Below, piece by piece: positions 20,515-30,065 of a stretch of 31,014 nt of DNA (its first letter is position 1; each line of letters opens with the position of its first letter). The notes beneath the pieces were generated by a model. It searched no databases, had not been told where the DNA came from, and worked only from the letters and a program-made list of their open reading frames with translations. Made by a program: the position numbers and the translations under genes. Location of the stretch: NCBI GenBank assembly GCA_026260175.1, contig JAKCWW010000840.1, forward strand, positions 58,651-89,664, read 5' to 3'. Source of the DNA: Reticulitermes lucifugus (lineage: Eukaryota; Arthropoda; Insecta; Blattodea; Rhinotermitidae).

Positions 20515-21075
20515 GCCGACCAGTTAAGTGAACAAGACAGACAACGCACGTATAACGTAATATAGAGGCACGTTCACGTAACCATTGTTGCCGTTGGAAA
20601 GCAGTAAGTGTTACAAATTCTGAGTTTGTGTCAGTAGCCTTAGTTATCGTGCGTGCAAAGTGCATGAGCTGTATTGTCATCTGTGGCCTGTCGAGGCCTG
20701 CTATATTTTTTCACATTATCTCACAAACGGCACGATTTTCGAAAAAAAGTTTCTGAACATAAAATGTGCGTTTTGATTTTCTCCACAACTTTTGTCTGAA
20801 ACATTTCTCATTCTAAGAAGAATTTAACGAGATATTATCATAAATGTACGTAAGTCTTTGTGTAAAGTGCCCATTATTCTTGTCAGAGTTTAATCAAACT
20901 GAAGTTTCTCTGCAGATTTTCAAGAAATACACAAATATAAAATTTCATGGAAATCCGTCAAGTGGCAGCCGAGTTGTTCCATGCGGACGGGCGGACGGAC
21001 AGACAGACAAGACAGGCAAGCAGGCAGGCTTGACGAAGCTAATATTCGCTTTTCGCAATTTTGCGAAAGCGCCTA
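20515..21075 (+). repeat. Long interspersed repeat, copy 1 of 2
   Basis: About 560 bp matching the copy at 29300-29818 in the same orientation. Shared blocks in order: GAACAA-CACGTATAA, CGTAACCATTGTTGCCG, TAGCCTTAGTTATC, GCATGAGCTGTATT/GCATGCACCGTATT, TGGCCTGTC, CATTATCTCA, AAACGGCACGATTTTCGAAA, GAACATAAAATGTG, AAATTTCATGGAAATCCGTC, AGCCGAGTT, then a GGAC/AGAC tetranucleotide run at 20988-21030 and TGACGAAGCTAAT. It ends in a near-perfect hairpin, CGCTTTTCGCAA against TTGCGAAAGCG (21048-21072). No protein is evident. It may be the tail of a larger retroelement or an unclassified non-coding element. Confidence 0.75.
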
Positions 21076-24000
21076 AAACGACGTTTGTAAAATGAATGAA
21101 TGATTTTACAGGTATATAACCACCGTAATACATATAATTGATAGAGAGTATACCCTTCATTTGGCTGCAGCGACGAACGGTGTAACCACCTGTCCTCTTG
21201 GTTAGCAGGTAGCAGTTCGTTCCCCCTCGGGAACAGATTTATCTCGGTGAATATTCGGGAACTTAGCTGAAATAAGAGTGCCGAAACTCTGTGTCGTGAA
21301 TGGCAATAGATTGCTTAAATTGCTTGGACTCACTTAAGAGTTAGACTGTTGAATTATTCACAAGTTACAGCACTGTAACTATTCGCCAGAGTAGAATGCT
21401 GGCTTGCCTATAGCGTGTTTATATCCACAATTTTACGGCCCTTTGATTTACATCAGTTCATGTGTCTCTGATCAAACGAAGTTGCCTATGCGGAGGTCGA
21501 AACGTACGTACTCTGTCTAAATCATCGAAACATAATTTTTGCTTGTCGAATTCCGAAACGACGGTACTCTTCAAGAACCGAAACCGGAGTGATGTCACGT
21601 ACGCATAGACAGTGCTGTATCAACTGCCGCTCTTGAGTGTTCGTGAGTTTGAAATTTTGAATCGGGGTTTACGATTGCTTCCTTCGTCTCTAGGCCTGAG
21701 AACCTCGAATTCGCGCAAGGTGGCCGATTGAAACCTGATTGACTTCACTGACGTCTTTTGACCCAGTTCTTCCGGCGAAGATCCAACAGGTGAAAAAGAT
21801 TGGTCGCAAGCTACCGAGTAACAGGAAGTTACGGTCTCCGTTTCGTTGTTAAAACCAGGTACTTTACGTAACAGACTTCATCTGTTAGGCTGTCTGCACA
21901 TTTTAATTTTACGTAAATGGTTTAAATCCAACAAGTGAAGCGAGGTGCGCCTTAATCAGTGCCGNTGTATTTACGTAAGCCAGATATACTGCCAAACTCC
22001 AGTTATGACACCATCCAGGAAACCCGCCCAAGAATCGAACTGCTGTGCGTGGTCCGTTACAAGATTTTTTTTTCCTTTTCGCACAATGTTTAGATCGTTT
22101 CGGTTGGATGGAACACACTAAGGTTTGGGAAGATTGTTCCTCTTCTTTCCTTCTTGGCATAAAATTCTTATTGAATGCATTACACTTGTTCCAGACCGCG
22201 CCCCGATAATGTTCTTATACTCTGTTCAGCGTTCAGTTAAGACTATCTACTTGCCATTGCTGCGTGTATTTTACATGGGCAGTCACCACGCCGCTGCAGT
22301 CAGTATAGACACATCGGCTGTTCTGTGGCAGTCTAGATTTAACAAAGGAAAGCAGCGAGTTTTTCCGAAAGATTTGTTGATTCTAACCAATCTACACGGA
22401 ATCATTCTAGAAGACGAATCTACATCAGCATCGCTGTGGCAACCCAAAATCTTGGGTATACTCAATGTTTGCAGGACGGCAGTTAACAGTGACCGATTAC
22501 TGTGTAGTAAGTGGTCTCAACTGAACGCTGAACTAGGTACAGCTCAGAATTAAATAGGCTAGATGTTGATGAATTGAAGAAAGAAAAGAAAGAACGAAAG
22601 AAAGAAAGGTTTTTTTGAATTGTACATGTGAAGTCGCAGACCGCTGCTGGCAGTGCCTTCTCAAAGCATCCGGCTTTTAATTGCTATTTCGTTGTAGCAG
22701 TGTATGTAGTTACCTACTCTGTTGGCATATTTCCAGGTTTTACCCACAGTTCTGCCCTGTCCGTTCTAGGACGCGACCGAAATCCACTAGAACACAAGCC
22801 CTATCACGTTACACGACATTGTGCATATATTTATGTGAGAAATGTGTCATGGTCTCGTGTTTTGAATGCCCATAGTTTTGTTCTTTGTGGAGGAAATCCT
22901 GTTGAAAGATTTGCAGATAATGTCACCGCATTACAGCTTCCTTGGGTCGTTCTCAAGCCATTTATATTTTCGGGTTGTTTATAAAAAGTATTTATTAATG
23001 CCGCGTGGGATACTTGTGTTAGGTCTTTTAGACATTTAAGCTGTAGTTTTGTAACAACACTATATGAAAGCTCTCAAAATGTATCTTTCCTTAAGGTTTT
23101 GCATTGGAATTCCATATGCACATCGCATTCTGACGTGTGTGCTGTATTAGGGGACGGGTGTCAGTTGTCAGGCTCGTGTGTTTTTTCTCTCAGCTCTTAA
23201 AAACACCGCGCACAGGACAACTTTTCCGAATATCATGATTTGTGTTATTCCCCCAGCCAGGGATACCAAAGTTCTTCAGCAGGTAAAATTGTAATTGTAT
23301 GTGTTGAAATCTTCAGGCGTTATAAATTACGTTACTCCTCCAGTCTGGGAGATCAGATTTTTTGGTAGGTACGATTATAGTTTTTGTTTGTGACGAGCTA
23401 TGCAAAACACTGTTGTGATTCCAAACATAGAAAGATAATGAATTGCACGACAGTAGTTCTTCCGTTAACAAAAATTGCCAGCATGGGGCTGTAACCATGT
23501 GTAGTTTTGTGGTTCATAAAGCGTGTAATTAAGTAAGCAGGTTGTTACAGGAAAGATGGGGCGAGGTAGACTAGAAGGTTTTGGGTTAGAATTTCAACCG
23601 TGATGAATTGTTACGTATACCGAATTTTTTCGTGTTTTTTTTCTCTGTCGCCACCCTGATAGTACCGTAAAGTAGGTTACTATCACCTCTCGCAACCATG
23701 AAAGTACAAATCTTTCGCACATCCTGTTTTCCAGGAACATATCACACTTCGCTGTTATCGGTCGCAGCCTGTCACGAAACTGATTTTCGACGGCGAACAG
23801 TAACGACGTGTCTTGGACGTGCGTGTGTTTAATACCGTCCCCTGTGACATACTAGTGGAATATCCGCTGTTAATTTCAAGATATAGGCTTCTGATTTATT
23901 ATTATTATACTATTATTGTTTACATATTCATTATACTTTATAACATTAAGATTTGAGTACCAGCACAACGGGACACACATGATATCATAACAGTATTTGC

Positions 24001-24185
24001 GTATATAGAGTGGATTGGGGGTTGGGGGTGAAGGATGTGCATTTGATCCTCTTAGGCATGCATACTTACATCACATACCTGTGTATGTGTGTAGGTGGGT
24101 CTAGATGTCCTTATCTCCGATAGTGTTATTTCGTTCAGTACACACCGTGAAATTCTCACGCAAGGCGGTATAGATATCCAAATCC
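21076..24185. other. Long unassigned stretch, with 142-codon open frame
   Basis: The longest open frame of the window lies at 22125-22553 (plus). Its translation begins with an aromatic-rich segment but shows no domain or motif I know, it has no supporting neighbour, and other frames are also open for 60 to 118 codons nearby; I do not call it a gene. Also present are an ambiguous base N at 21965, a 7-bp hairpin TAACAGA/TCTGTTA at 21869-21887, the GAAA microsatellite at 22576-22609, and a possible decayed box-GAAAC phrase at 21478-21512. Confidence 0.45.
22576..22609. repeat. (GAAA)n microsatellite, interrupted
   Basis: About eight GAAA-type units with interruptions (GAAAA and GAAC). Ordinary simple sequence repeat. 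Confidence 0.8.
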
Positions 24186-24189
24186 TTGA

Positions 24190-24343
24190 ATTCTTAACCT
24201 CGGCTGTAGTTGGAGGTGAATGGTCAGCCACACGCCCTTATCGGCCTGTTACTCTGTTGTGGCAAAAAAAAAGCTACTTCTTCCTGGAATCGAATACATG
24301 TCTGACCAACAGCCCAGTGACTATGATGACTGAGCTATCCTTT
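24190..24343 (-). repeat. tRNA-derived SINE, decayed (family A-like)
   Basis: On the minus strand the head reads GGATAGCTCAGTCATCATAG (A box region, 24341 downward) and GTATTCGATTCCAGG (B box region). Downstream come GCCACAACAG, GGCTGACCATTCACC and GCCGAGGTTAAGAATT, which parallel the ACCACTCC and CGAGGTTAAAAATAAG blocks of the copy at 16066-16325. A run of nine A on the plus strand interrupts the body. Confidence 0.6.
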
Positions 24344-24392
24344 ATTCTGATAAGTGGTTATTTTTGTTGTGGTGGTGGAAGATATGGGTTCA

Positions 24393-24520
24393 TTATTTTA
24401 TGTGACAACTATCAGTTGTCTTGTCCTGTTGGCTGATTTATCGTATTAACGTATCCCACTCACCCAAGGTTCCACACGCGCGGCGGAAAGTGACTAACGA
24501 TAGTTGTCAGATAAAATAAG
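24393..24520. mobile_element. Small inverted-repeat element (MITE-like)
   Basis: The left end TTATTTTATGTGACAACTATC (24392-24413) and the reverse complement of the right end, TTATTTTATCTGACAACTATC (24499-24520), differ by one base over about 21 bp. The similarity continues with scattered mismatches to about 27 bp. The interior of roughly 75 bp is non-coding and includes GCGCGGCGG. I could not fix a target duplication. At about 128 bp it would be a very short MITE or the remains of a hairpin element. Confidence 0.55.
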
Positions 24521-24830
24521 GATTCTCTATAATTGTTAATTGCCCTTTTGACTGTATTTTATAATAGGTACGCCGAACTGTGATACAAGCTTGTAGCACA
24601 AGTATTGTGATGGGTATGTACTGTATTCTGGGAAGTCATGGGCAGACTTCCTTCCCATCAGGTTAGTTGCTTATCTATATATTTTAAAACAGTACTTCAA
24701 CTGTCCTTGCCTTGGGCTGTGACGTGTCTTCATTATCTACACGGATAGCCGTAAACAGCGCGTGTGCGGTTCTTTCAGGCCTGTATGCTTGCATGTAGGT
24801 GTGCATTAGTTTTACTCTTACAATACTTTA

Positions 24831-24880
24831 CTGGTACATTGTCAAACTTAACGTTCTGGTACATTGTCAAACTTAACGTT
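24831..24880 (+). repeat. Exact two-copy 25-bp tandem duplication
   Basis: The 25-bp unit at 24831-24855 (CTGGTACATT, GTCAAACTTA, ACGTT) is repeated without change at 24856-24880. Perfect identity points to a recent duplication. A short motif, CAATTGTC, follows. Confidence 0.9.
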
Positions 24881-25570
24881 CAATTGTCAGCGGACATTTC
24901 ACTAGTTCATAATAATTGCAGCCACTTCTCATTTAACGGTATGCAACTTATATGACATAGCGTCGTTTAATATACTTGGAACTGAAATTACAAGCTCATA
25001 ATGGAAGCCAGCAATTTCCTATGATTCCGATCGAATTCTACTTTGAAGTTACACGGTAATTGATTTAACTGCCGCCTTTTATCTTCGAGCGATTACCCTT
25101 TTTTTGCAGTTTCGATTTAATACCGTGGGGAAACGAATCAGGATTAATCTCCACTATGATGTGCCCCATGTAAGGCGGTAGTGTTGTGTGTTCATGTATG
25201 CTGAAACTGTAGAAACTGGTTTAAACAGATAGGTTTATTGTGTGTAAGCGTATGAGATATAGCCTGTATGTGGAGCATAAACAGGTGCAGTGGATTAATC
25301 TGTCCTGTGTTTCTTTACTGTTTTATGTGAGCCGCTTGGAAATCTATCTTCTTTTAAAGTTGTGATTCCTCCTTTATTCTACAGTTGACTAAAGCAATAG
25401 TTTATTATTAACTTGGTTTTAAGATGGATAGAAAAGGAGGGGCGTGGACGGAGAAATTGCTACTGCCTGTTGGAAAAAGATCTATCCAAGTGCTGTCTTC
25501 AGTTAACGTCTTTGTTGCCATATGTTTGTACTTCGTAGTGGTTTATTTAACGACGTTGTCAGTAACTTGG
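24881..25570. other. Unassigned sequence
   Basis: No gene or matched repeat was recognised. Confidence 0.4.
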
Positions 25571-25607
25571 ACTGTTTAGAGATAAACTCTGCAGGGTGAT
25601 TAGTGAC

Positions 25608-25783
25608 TAATGAGATCTGCGCTCTTCTGGGTTATTACGCAGCGTCGAATGGTAAACCTTTACCGACGTTTCGGGACAAATCGATCCCATCGGGACATGG
25701 GACCGATACGTTGTCCCGAAACGTCGGTAAAGGTTTACCATTCGACGCTGCGTAATAACCCAGAAGAGCGCGGATCTAATCAA
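25608..25783. repeat. Large near-perfect palindrome (head-to-head CGAAACGTC repeats)
   Basis: The left arm 25608-25690 and right arm 25697-25783 are reverse complements over more than 80 bp with few differences, separated by only about 6 bp (CGGGAC). Each arm carries, reading outward, GTCCCGAAACGTCGGTAA, AGGTTTACCATTCGACGCTG, CGTAATAACCCAGAAGAGCG and GATCT. The centre is where the hairpin box of the 13758 copy would lie; here that box is lost. The flank after the right arm, CAACATCGCGGCGGAAGCC, also follows the 13758 copy, so it is probably part of the element. The 111-codon open frame through it is incidental. Confidence 0.85.
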
Positions 25784-25864
25784 CATCGCGGCGGAAGCCT
25801 AAAATCACGGATAGTGGTCAACGAATTTGAAGGGATGTCGAAGTGGACACGGCTTAATTTGAAG

Positions 25865-25985
25865 TACCCTCCTAGCACATACCTGGAGGGACTGAGAGAA
25901 ATTATGAAAAACATTAGGGTATTCGGTGCCACGATCGAGATTTGAACCGGGAGCATCTTTAGCCTGTATTAAAGCATCCTGGAAT
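25865..25985 (-). repeat. SINE fragment (family B)
   Basis: On the minus strand: GCTCCCGGTTCAAATCTCGATCG (B-box-like, close to GGTTCAANTCC), then GGCACCGAATACCC, then TTTCTCTCAGTCCCTCCAGG. The last block and the B-box region match the copy at 5068-5205. The A box is too degraded to recognise. It lies 80 bp downstream of the palindrome. Confidence 0.55.
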
Positions 25986-27676
25986 TCAGTGGAAGAACCG
26001 AAGAACATCAGGAACATAGGCTAATAGATCTCTTGGTGAGGACCACCACAGTACGATCCACTACTGCTAACTACCGTCATTGTCGATGGTATGTTACTTG
26101 AGTGGGATTGGTATTTCTTTCTTGAAACCAAAGTATTGCGTTTAATTTACGTGGATATTGGAATAAGAGTTAAAGTTTATAATGTAGACAATTTCGTCTC
26201 GTGACGTACGGGAGTGTAAAGCTCTTGAGAGATGAAGTGAACAGTTTGATCGTGCAGGGGATTTAGATGACGTGGACAATTTGGTCGTGTAGGGGTCTCC
26301 AGACTTATGGCCTGTTCGATGCAAGCGCGAAGGAGAAGTTAAATAACCCTAGGTCGTGCATAATTTTGTGTCAATATGAAAGTGCTAACAATTTCTGCTG
26401 TTCATGAGGCAATTTTATGTGCGATATATGTATGGACTGAGTTTCGAAAGTAGCAACACAGGTTACAGTTTACAGATTTCGCGTTTTCCACCACGACGCG
26501 CTGTAGATACTTCCTTTATTAACTCGTTTACTTAACGGCGATGTGGTATATAGCGTCCATCTGCATACCGACACTGCTTGTTTAATAGCATTGTAAGTGG
26601 AATAGACAATGCAGTTTTTTCTGTGTACCAAGGTATTCGTTGTGGTAGGTTTCATAAAGTGACAAATGCTGTCTTAACCATACTGATACACAGTTTTGTA
26701 AACCATAACCGCATAGCTCAGTTCTCTGCCTATGGTCTTCTTCCATCTCATCGGATACTTGTATGTGCAGTGGATGGTGCATTGTTGAATAACTACGGAC
26801 TAATCATTGCATATCTGTGAGCTAGCAAAGTTTTCTTGAGAGTCGGCGTCCGCTGATTTGTCGGTTTTCGATATCCCTGAAACACTTGTGTAGATGACTG
26901 TTAGTTTGAGTACTCTGTGTTTTGTCAGATGGAAGTGGCAGGATAGAGCCGAGCCCATACTTCCTTCTTTCCTTTATCCTCAGCCCGGTTTGTTGGCATC
27001 GGGCTACTTTGCATTCCGATGAATCTGTTAGGGTTTGCGTCTACGGAACTGACTGCATCCTGTTGTTGCGAAGGTCACAGCCTTTTGCACGGGATAGTGC
27101 TTAGTTAAATCTTCGTCTGGGAAGGAAGTGTGTGGCTTGAGTTCACGTACTGCACCGGAAATTCCGGTCTTTATAAAGGGATGTAAATACTTTAATGGTG
27201 ATATTTTGTATCGCTGCATCAGCCCATATGCATCCAAATGGTATGGGTGAGTACCTAGTTCGGACCGACGCAAGTACGGGTGCGTTTGGATGTTTGTGGC
27301 TTTTGGTAAATTTCAAGTAGCGTCGTAAAATGACAAACTCCGTTTTTCTCCCCAGTTACAGTCATCAACATGTCACATCGCCCCGAGTAACCTTACATTT
27401 GGGTCAGCTTTGCTGTATTATCGTTGACTTCTCCCATTTACTTGGGTCCTTCCAAACAACTTACTGATCAGACCGAGGAATTCTGTCGTCGCCTGACATT
27501 TCATTCGACCCATCTGCAAGAAATTATCCTTTGCTAGTTAATACTTTACGCCCGCATAGCGTATTTACTGAAATTCACTTTTGAATTTCGACTCTTCTTC
27601 ACCAAGATCACAAATATGTCTTCCTTACGCAACAAAACGCAAAGAACTGATAGTATCAAGGAGAGTAATATTAGAA
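25986..27676. other. Unassigned stretch
   Basis: No gene or matched repeat was recognised. The open frames between 26470 and 26820 overlap on both strands and show no motif. An imperfect palindrome ACCGGAAATTCCGGT lies near 27155. Confidence 0.4.
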
Positions 27677-27677
27677 C

Positions 27678-27815
27678 GGAATTACTGTTGATGTAACAGT
27701 CACTGTGACTAAGAAATTACTGTTGATGTAACAGTCACTGTGACTAAAATTACTGTTGATGTAACAGTCACTGTGACTAAGAAATTACTGTCGATGTAAC
27801 AGTCACTGTGACTAA
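27678..27815 (+). repeat. Four-copy 35-bp tandem array
   Basis: Units lie at 27678-27712, 27713-27747, 27748-27780 (33 bp, lacking the first GA) and 27781-27815, followed by a partial GAAATTA. The consensus parts are GAAATTACTGTTGATGTAAC and AGTCACTGTGACTAA. Each unit contains two small inverted repeats: ACTGTT/AACAGT around GATGT, and AGTCAC/GTGACT around a single T. In copy 4 the first stem is weakened by a T-to-C change. Copy identity is otherwise nearly complete, so the array is young. Confidence 0.9.
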
Positions 27816-27819
27816 GAAA

Positions 27820-28735
27820 TTAACGGACTGGCTGTGTGTGGGTGCTGTAACTCCAACAGCATTAGGATAAGTATTTTTACAATTGTTAGAACACAGTAAA
27901 ACGTGCCACCTCCTCCTGCAGTATAAAATCATAGCCTACTTTAGATGTGTACTCGACATACCGGGTCTTTATAGTGAAGAACACATTTACATAGGCAATA
28001 TGTTGAAAGATTCCAATATAATACAATCGAATTTAACTTTCACCACAGACAAAGGAACAATAAAATAAATGTCCCATACCTGACAGTAGGCGTGTGTAGA
28101 GAGAGTAACGCACTACACTGCAGTGTCTGTGGAAAATCAACATCCACCAGTAACTTAGTACGTAGTACTCGTACATCATGTCACCCAACACAACATAAAG
28201 CATTAGCAGTAATGAACTGAGTAACAGTTTGAATTCGTACCCATTCAAACAAAACAGAAGGATCACGTGTCCTAGAGAATATATAAGATAATGAGTATTT
28301 CAGTTGAAATGTACATAAAGAATACACAAAAGAAACGTTACCGAACCAAAACAAAAAAAAACCGAAAAATTGGCCACCTTTACCTACAGTGACAAAGAAG
28401 TAAAATATATATATATATATATATATATAACCAAACTTTTCATGGCAACGACCGTCCGAACTACCAACGCAACATTTAAACACAGTAAATTAATAGGTAT
28501 ACGGCATTAGCGATGTATATAAACTGCAGTGCCTAGACTGCTTGCTACAGTATGTAGGACGAACAGGACCATCTTCCATGACATACACAACGCCCACAAG
28601 CAGTTCGGTTAAACAAGGATATAAATTACCGTTGTTTATCGTGTCCCTGGATTGTGAGCAGGGGATTATGAACACCTCGGTCGCCAGATCTGCACCCTCT
28701 CGATTTGTTCCTTGTGGGGCATGTAAATTACTCTG
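27820..28735. other. Unassigned sequence with AT microsatellite
   Basis: No gene was recognised. A run of A lies at 28353-28361 and the AT repeat at 28405-28429. Confidence 0.4.
28405..28429. repeat. (AT)n microsatellite
   Basis: About twelve uninterrupted AT units. Ordinary simple sequence repeat. Confidence 0.9.
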
Positions 28736-28737
28736 TG

Positions 28738-28895
28738 TCCACGCCGTGAAGGCACGTAAGGAGAGTACATCTCCGCTCATTAACATCCGCACTAGATGGA
28801 GGCGGGTAGTTAAACTTCACGTCCCTTCTTTCCAAGGAAAGAATCCCGGTACCCATTGAATAGGAGGCTGGGTGGGCGTTAAAGCCTGTCTGTAC
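28738..28895 (-). repeat. SINE body fragment (family A)
   Basis: On the minus strand: GCTTTAACGCCCACCCAGCC, then TATTCAATGGGTACCGGGATT, GACGTGAAGTTTAACTACCCG, GATGTTAATGAGCGGAGATG and GTGCCTTCACGGCGTGGAC. Every block has its counterpart in the copies at 95-300 and 16150-16320, in the same order. The tRNA head is absent. Confidence 0.65.
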
Positions 28896-29299
28896 ATTAT
28901 GAAGACTTGTGAGGCATGTTCAAGTGTAATAATAATCCGCGCAATAGAAAGCGTTCATAATATAGGGGTTTGAGTTTTACCAGCAGAACTTCGACGTGCA
29001 GTGAACAGTATGGCTGTTAGCTGTGAGGCGTGTCTGTGAGCCGAAGGAAGCAATTTCCATCATCATCATTAACAGCAGTGCGTTGAACTAAAATGCACTG
29101 ACGCCGCCGATTCATGACAAACTGAAAGAGCGGCGATCGCGGCGCTCTCTGCCGTCACGCCAAGCAGTCCGAGAGCAGAGAGATGCATGGTCATTTCTAA
29201 AAAAAATTCTGTATTTGACATGTGATGGAGAAAACACTGAATTAGAACACATAACAGCAGCTTCATAGTCACGATTTACAATACGATTTTAGCACATGT

Positions 29300-29818
29300 A
29301 TTGGTAGAATAGAACAACACAGGCAGTGTACGTATAATGTAACATTCAGACATGTTCTCGTAACCATTGTTGCCGTGGAAAAGCAATACATATTGCATAT
29401 TCCGAGTAGTATGTGTCTGTAGCCTTAGTTATCCAGCATGCAAAGCGCATGCACCGTATTATATTGCCATCTATGGCCTGTCTGACTGTACCATATTTTT
29501 CTACATTATCTCATAAACGGCACGATTTTCGAAAAAAAAATGTTGAACATAAAATGTGTTTTGATTTTCTCTACAAATTTGTCTGAAGCATTTTTCATAA
29601 GAAGAAGAATTCAGGGAGATATTATCGTAAATATTTATAGGTCTCCGTGTAAAGTACCTGTTATTCTTGTCAGATTTTAATGGAACTTGCATTTTCTCGA
29701 CAGATTTTTGAAAAATCTTCATATATCAAATTTCATGAAAATCCGTCCAGTGGGAGCCGAGTTCCATTGCGGACGGACAGACATGACGAAGCTAATACCC
29801 GCTTTCGCAGTTTTGCGA
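29300..29818 (+). repeat. Long interspersed repeat, copy 2 of 2
   Basis: Same block order as the copy at 20515-21075: CGTAACCATTGTTGCCG, TAGCCTTAGTTATC, CATTATCTCA, AAACGGCACGATTTTCGAAA, GAACATAAAATGTG, AAATTTCATGAAAATCCGTC, AGCCGAGTT, GCGGACGGACAGACATGACG, AAGCTAAT and a terminal CGCTTTCGCAGTTTTGCG. The tetranucleotide run near the end is shorter here (one GGAC pair and one AGAC), so that tract expanded in copy 1 or contracted in copy 2. Confidence 0.75.
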
Positions 29819-29819
29819 A

Positions 29820-29985
29820 CTAACTCCATGGAGCAAAGTCCTTCCTGAGAAGCTAACAGGTCGTCAGCTAGTCAAGAAATTTCCCACGTTTTGTGGAACC
29901 CGAAGGTTCATTACCGCATTCACAAGAGCCCGCCTCCTGTCCTATCCTGAGCCATATAAATCCAGTACACGCCGTTCCATCCCAC
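29820..29985 (-). repeat. Non-LTR retrotransposon 3' end remnant
   Basis: On the minus strand a frame ends WIYMAQDRTGGGLL then stop (stop at 29922-29920). WI.MAQDR is the same terminal peptide as at 3626 and 5378. The 3' tail GGAAATTTCTTGACTAGCTG, CTGTTAGCTTCTCAGGAAGG and GCTCCATGGAGTTA matches the 3615-3785 copy closely. Its 3' end abuts the end of the long interspersed repeat at 29818 with no spacer. Confidence 0.6.
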
Positions 29986-30049
29986 TTCTTGAAGTTTTGC
30001 GATCGCGCTTAAAATATATATGTACCTGTAAATATTCGCATCAAATGTA

Positions 30050-30065
30050 AACACACACACACACA
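30050..30065. repeat. (AC)n microsatellite
   Basis: Eight AC units. Ordinary simple sequence repeat. Confidence 0.85.

Noticed and set aside
20988..21030. GGAC/AGAC-rich run considered as an independent microsatellite
   Set aside because: A shorter version lies at the same place in the second copy of the long repeat, so it is an internal part of that element that has expanded or contracted.
21478..21512. GGTCGAAACGTACG phrase considered as another hammerhead-like motif
   Set aside because: The upstream box reads ACGAAGTT and the CCT/AGG pairing is only 3 bp and not adjacent to GAAA; too weak to count.
22125..22553. 142-codon open frame, longest in the window
   Set aside because: No recognisable domain or motif and no gene context; frames of 60-118 codons are open nearby on both strands, as expected by chance in moderately GC-balanced sequence.
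25610..25945. 111-codon open frame
   Set aside because: It runs straight through the palindromic repeat and into a SINE fragment, so it is incidental.
27678..27815. Tandem array considered as a CRISPR array
   Set aside because: The units abut directly with no variable spacers, and the genome is an animal's.
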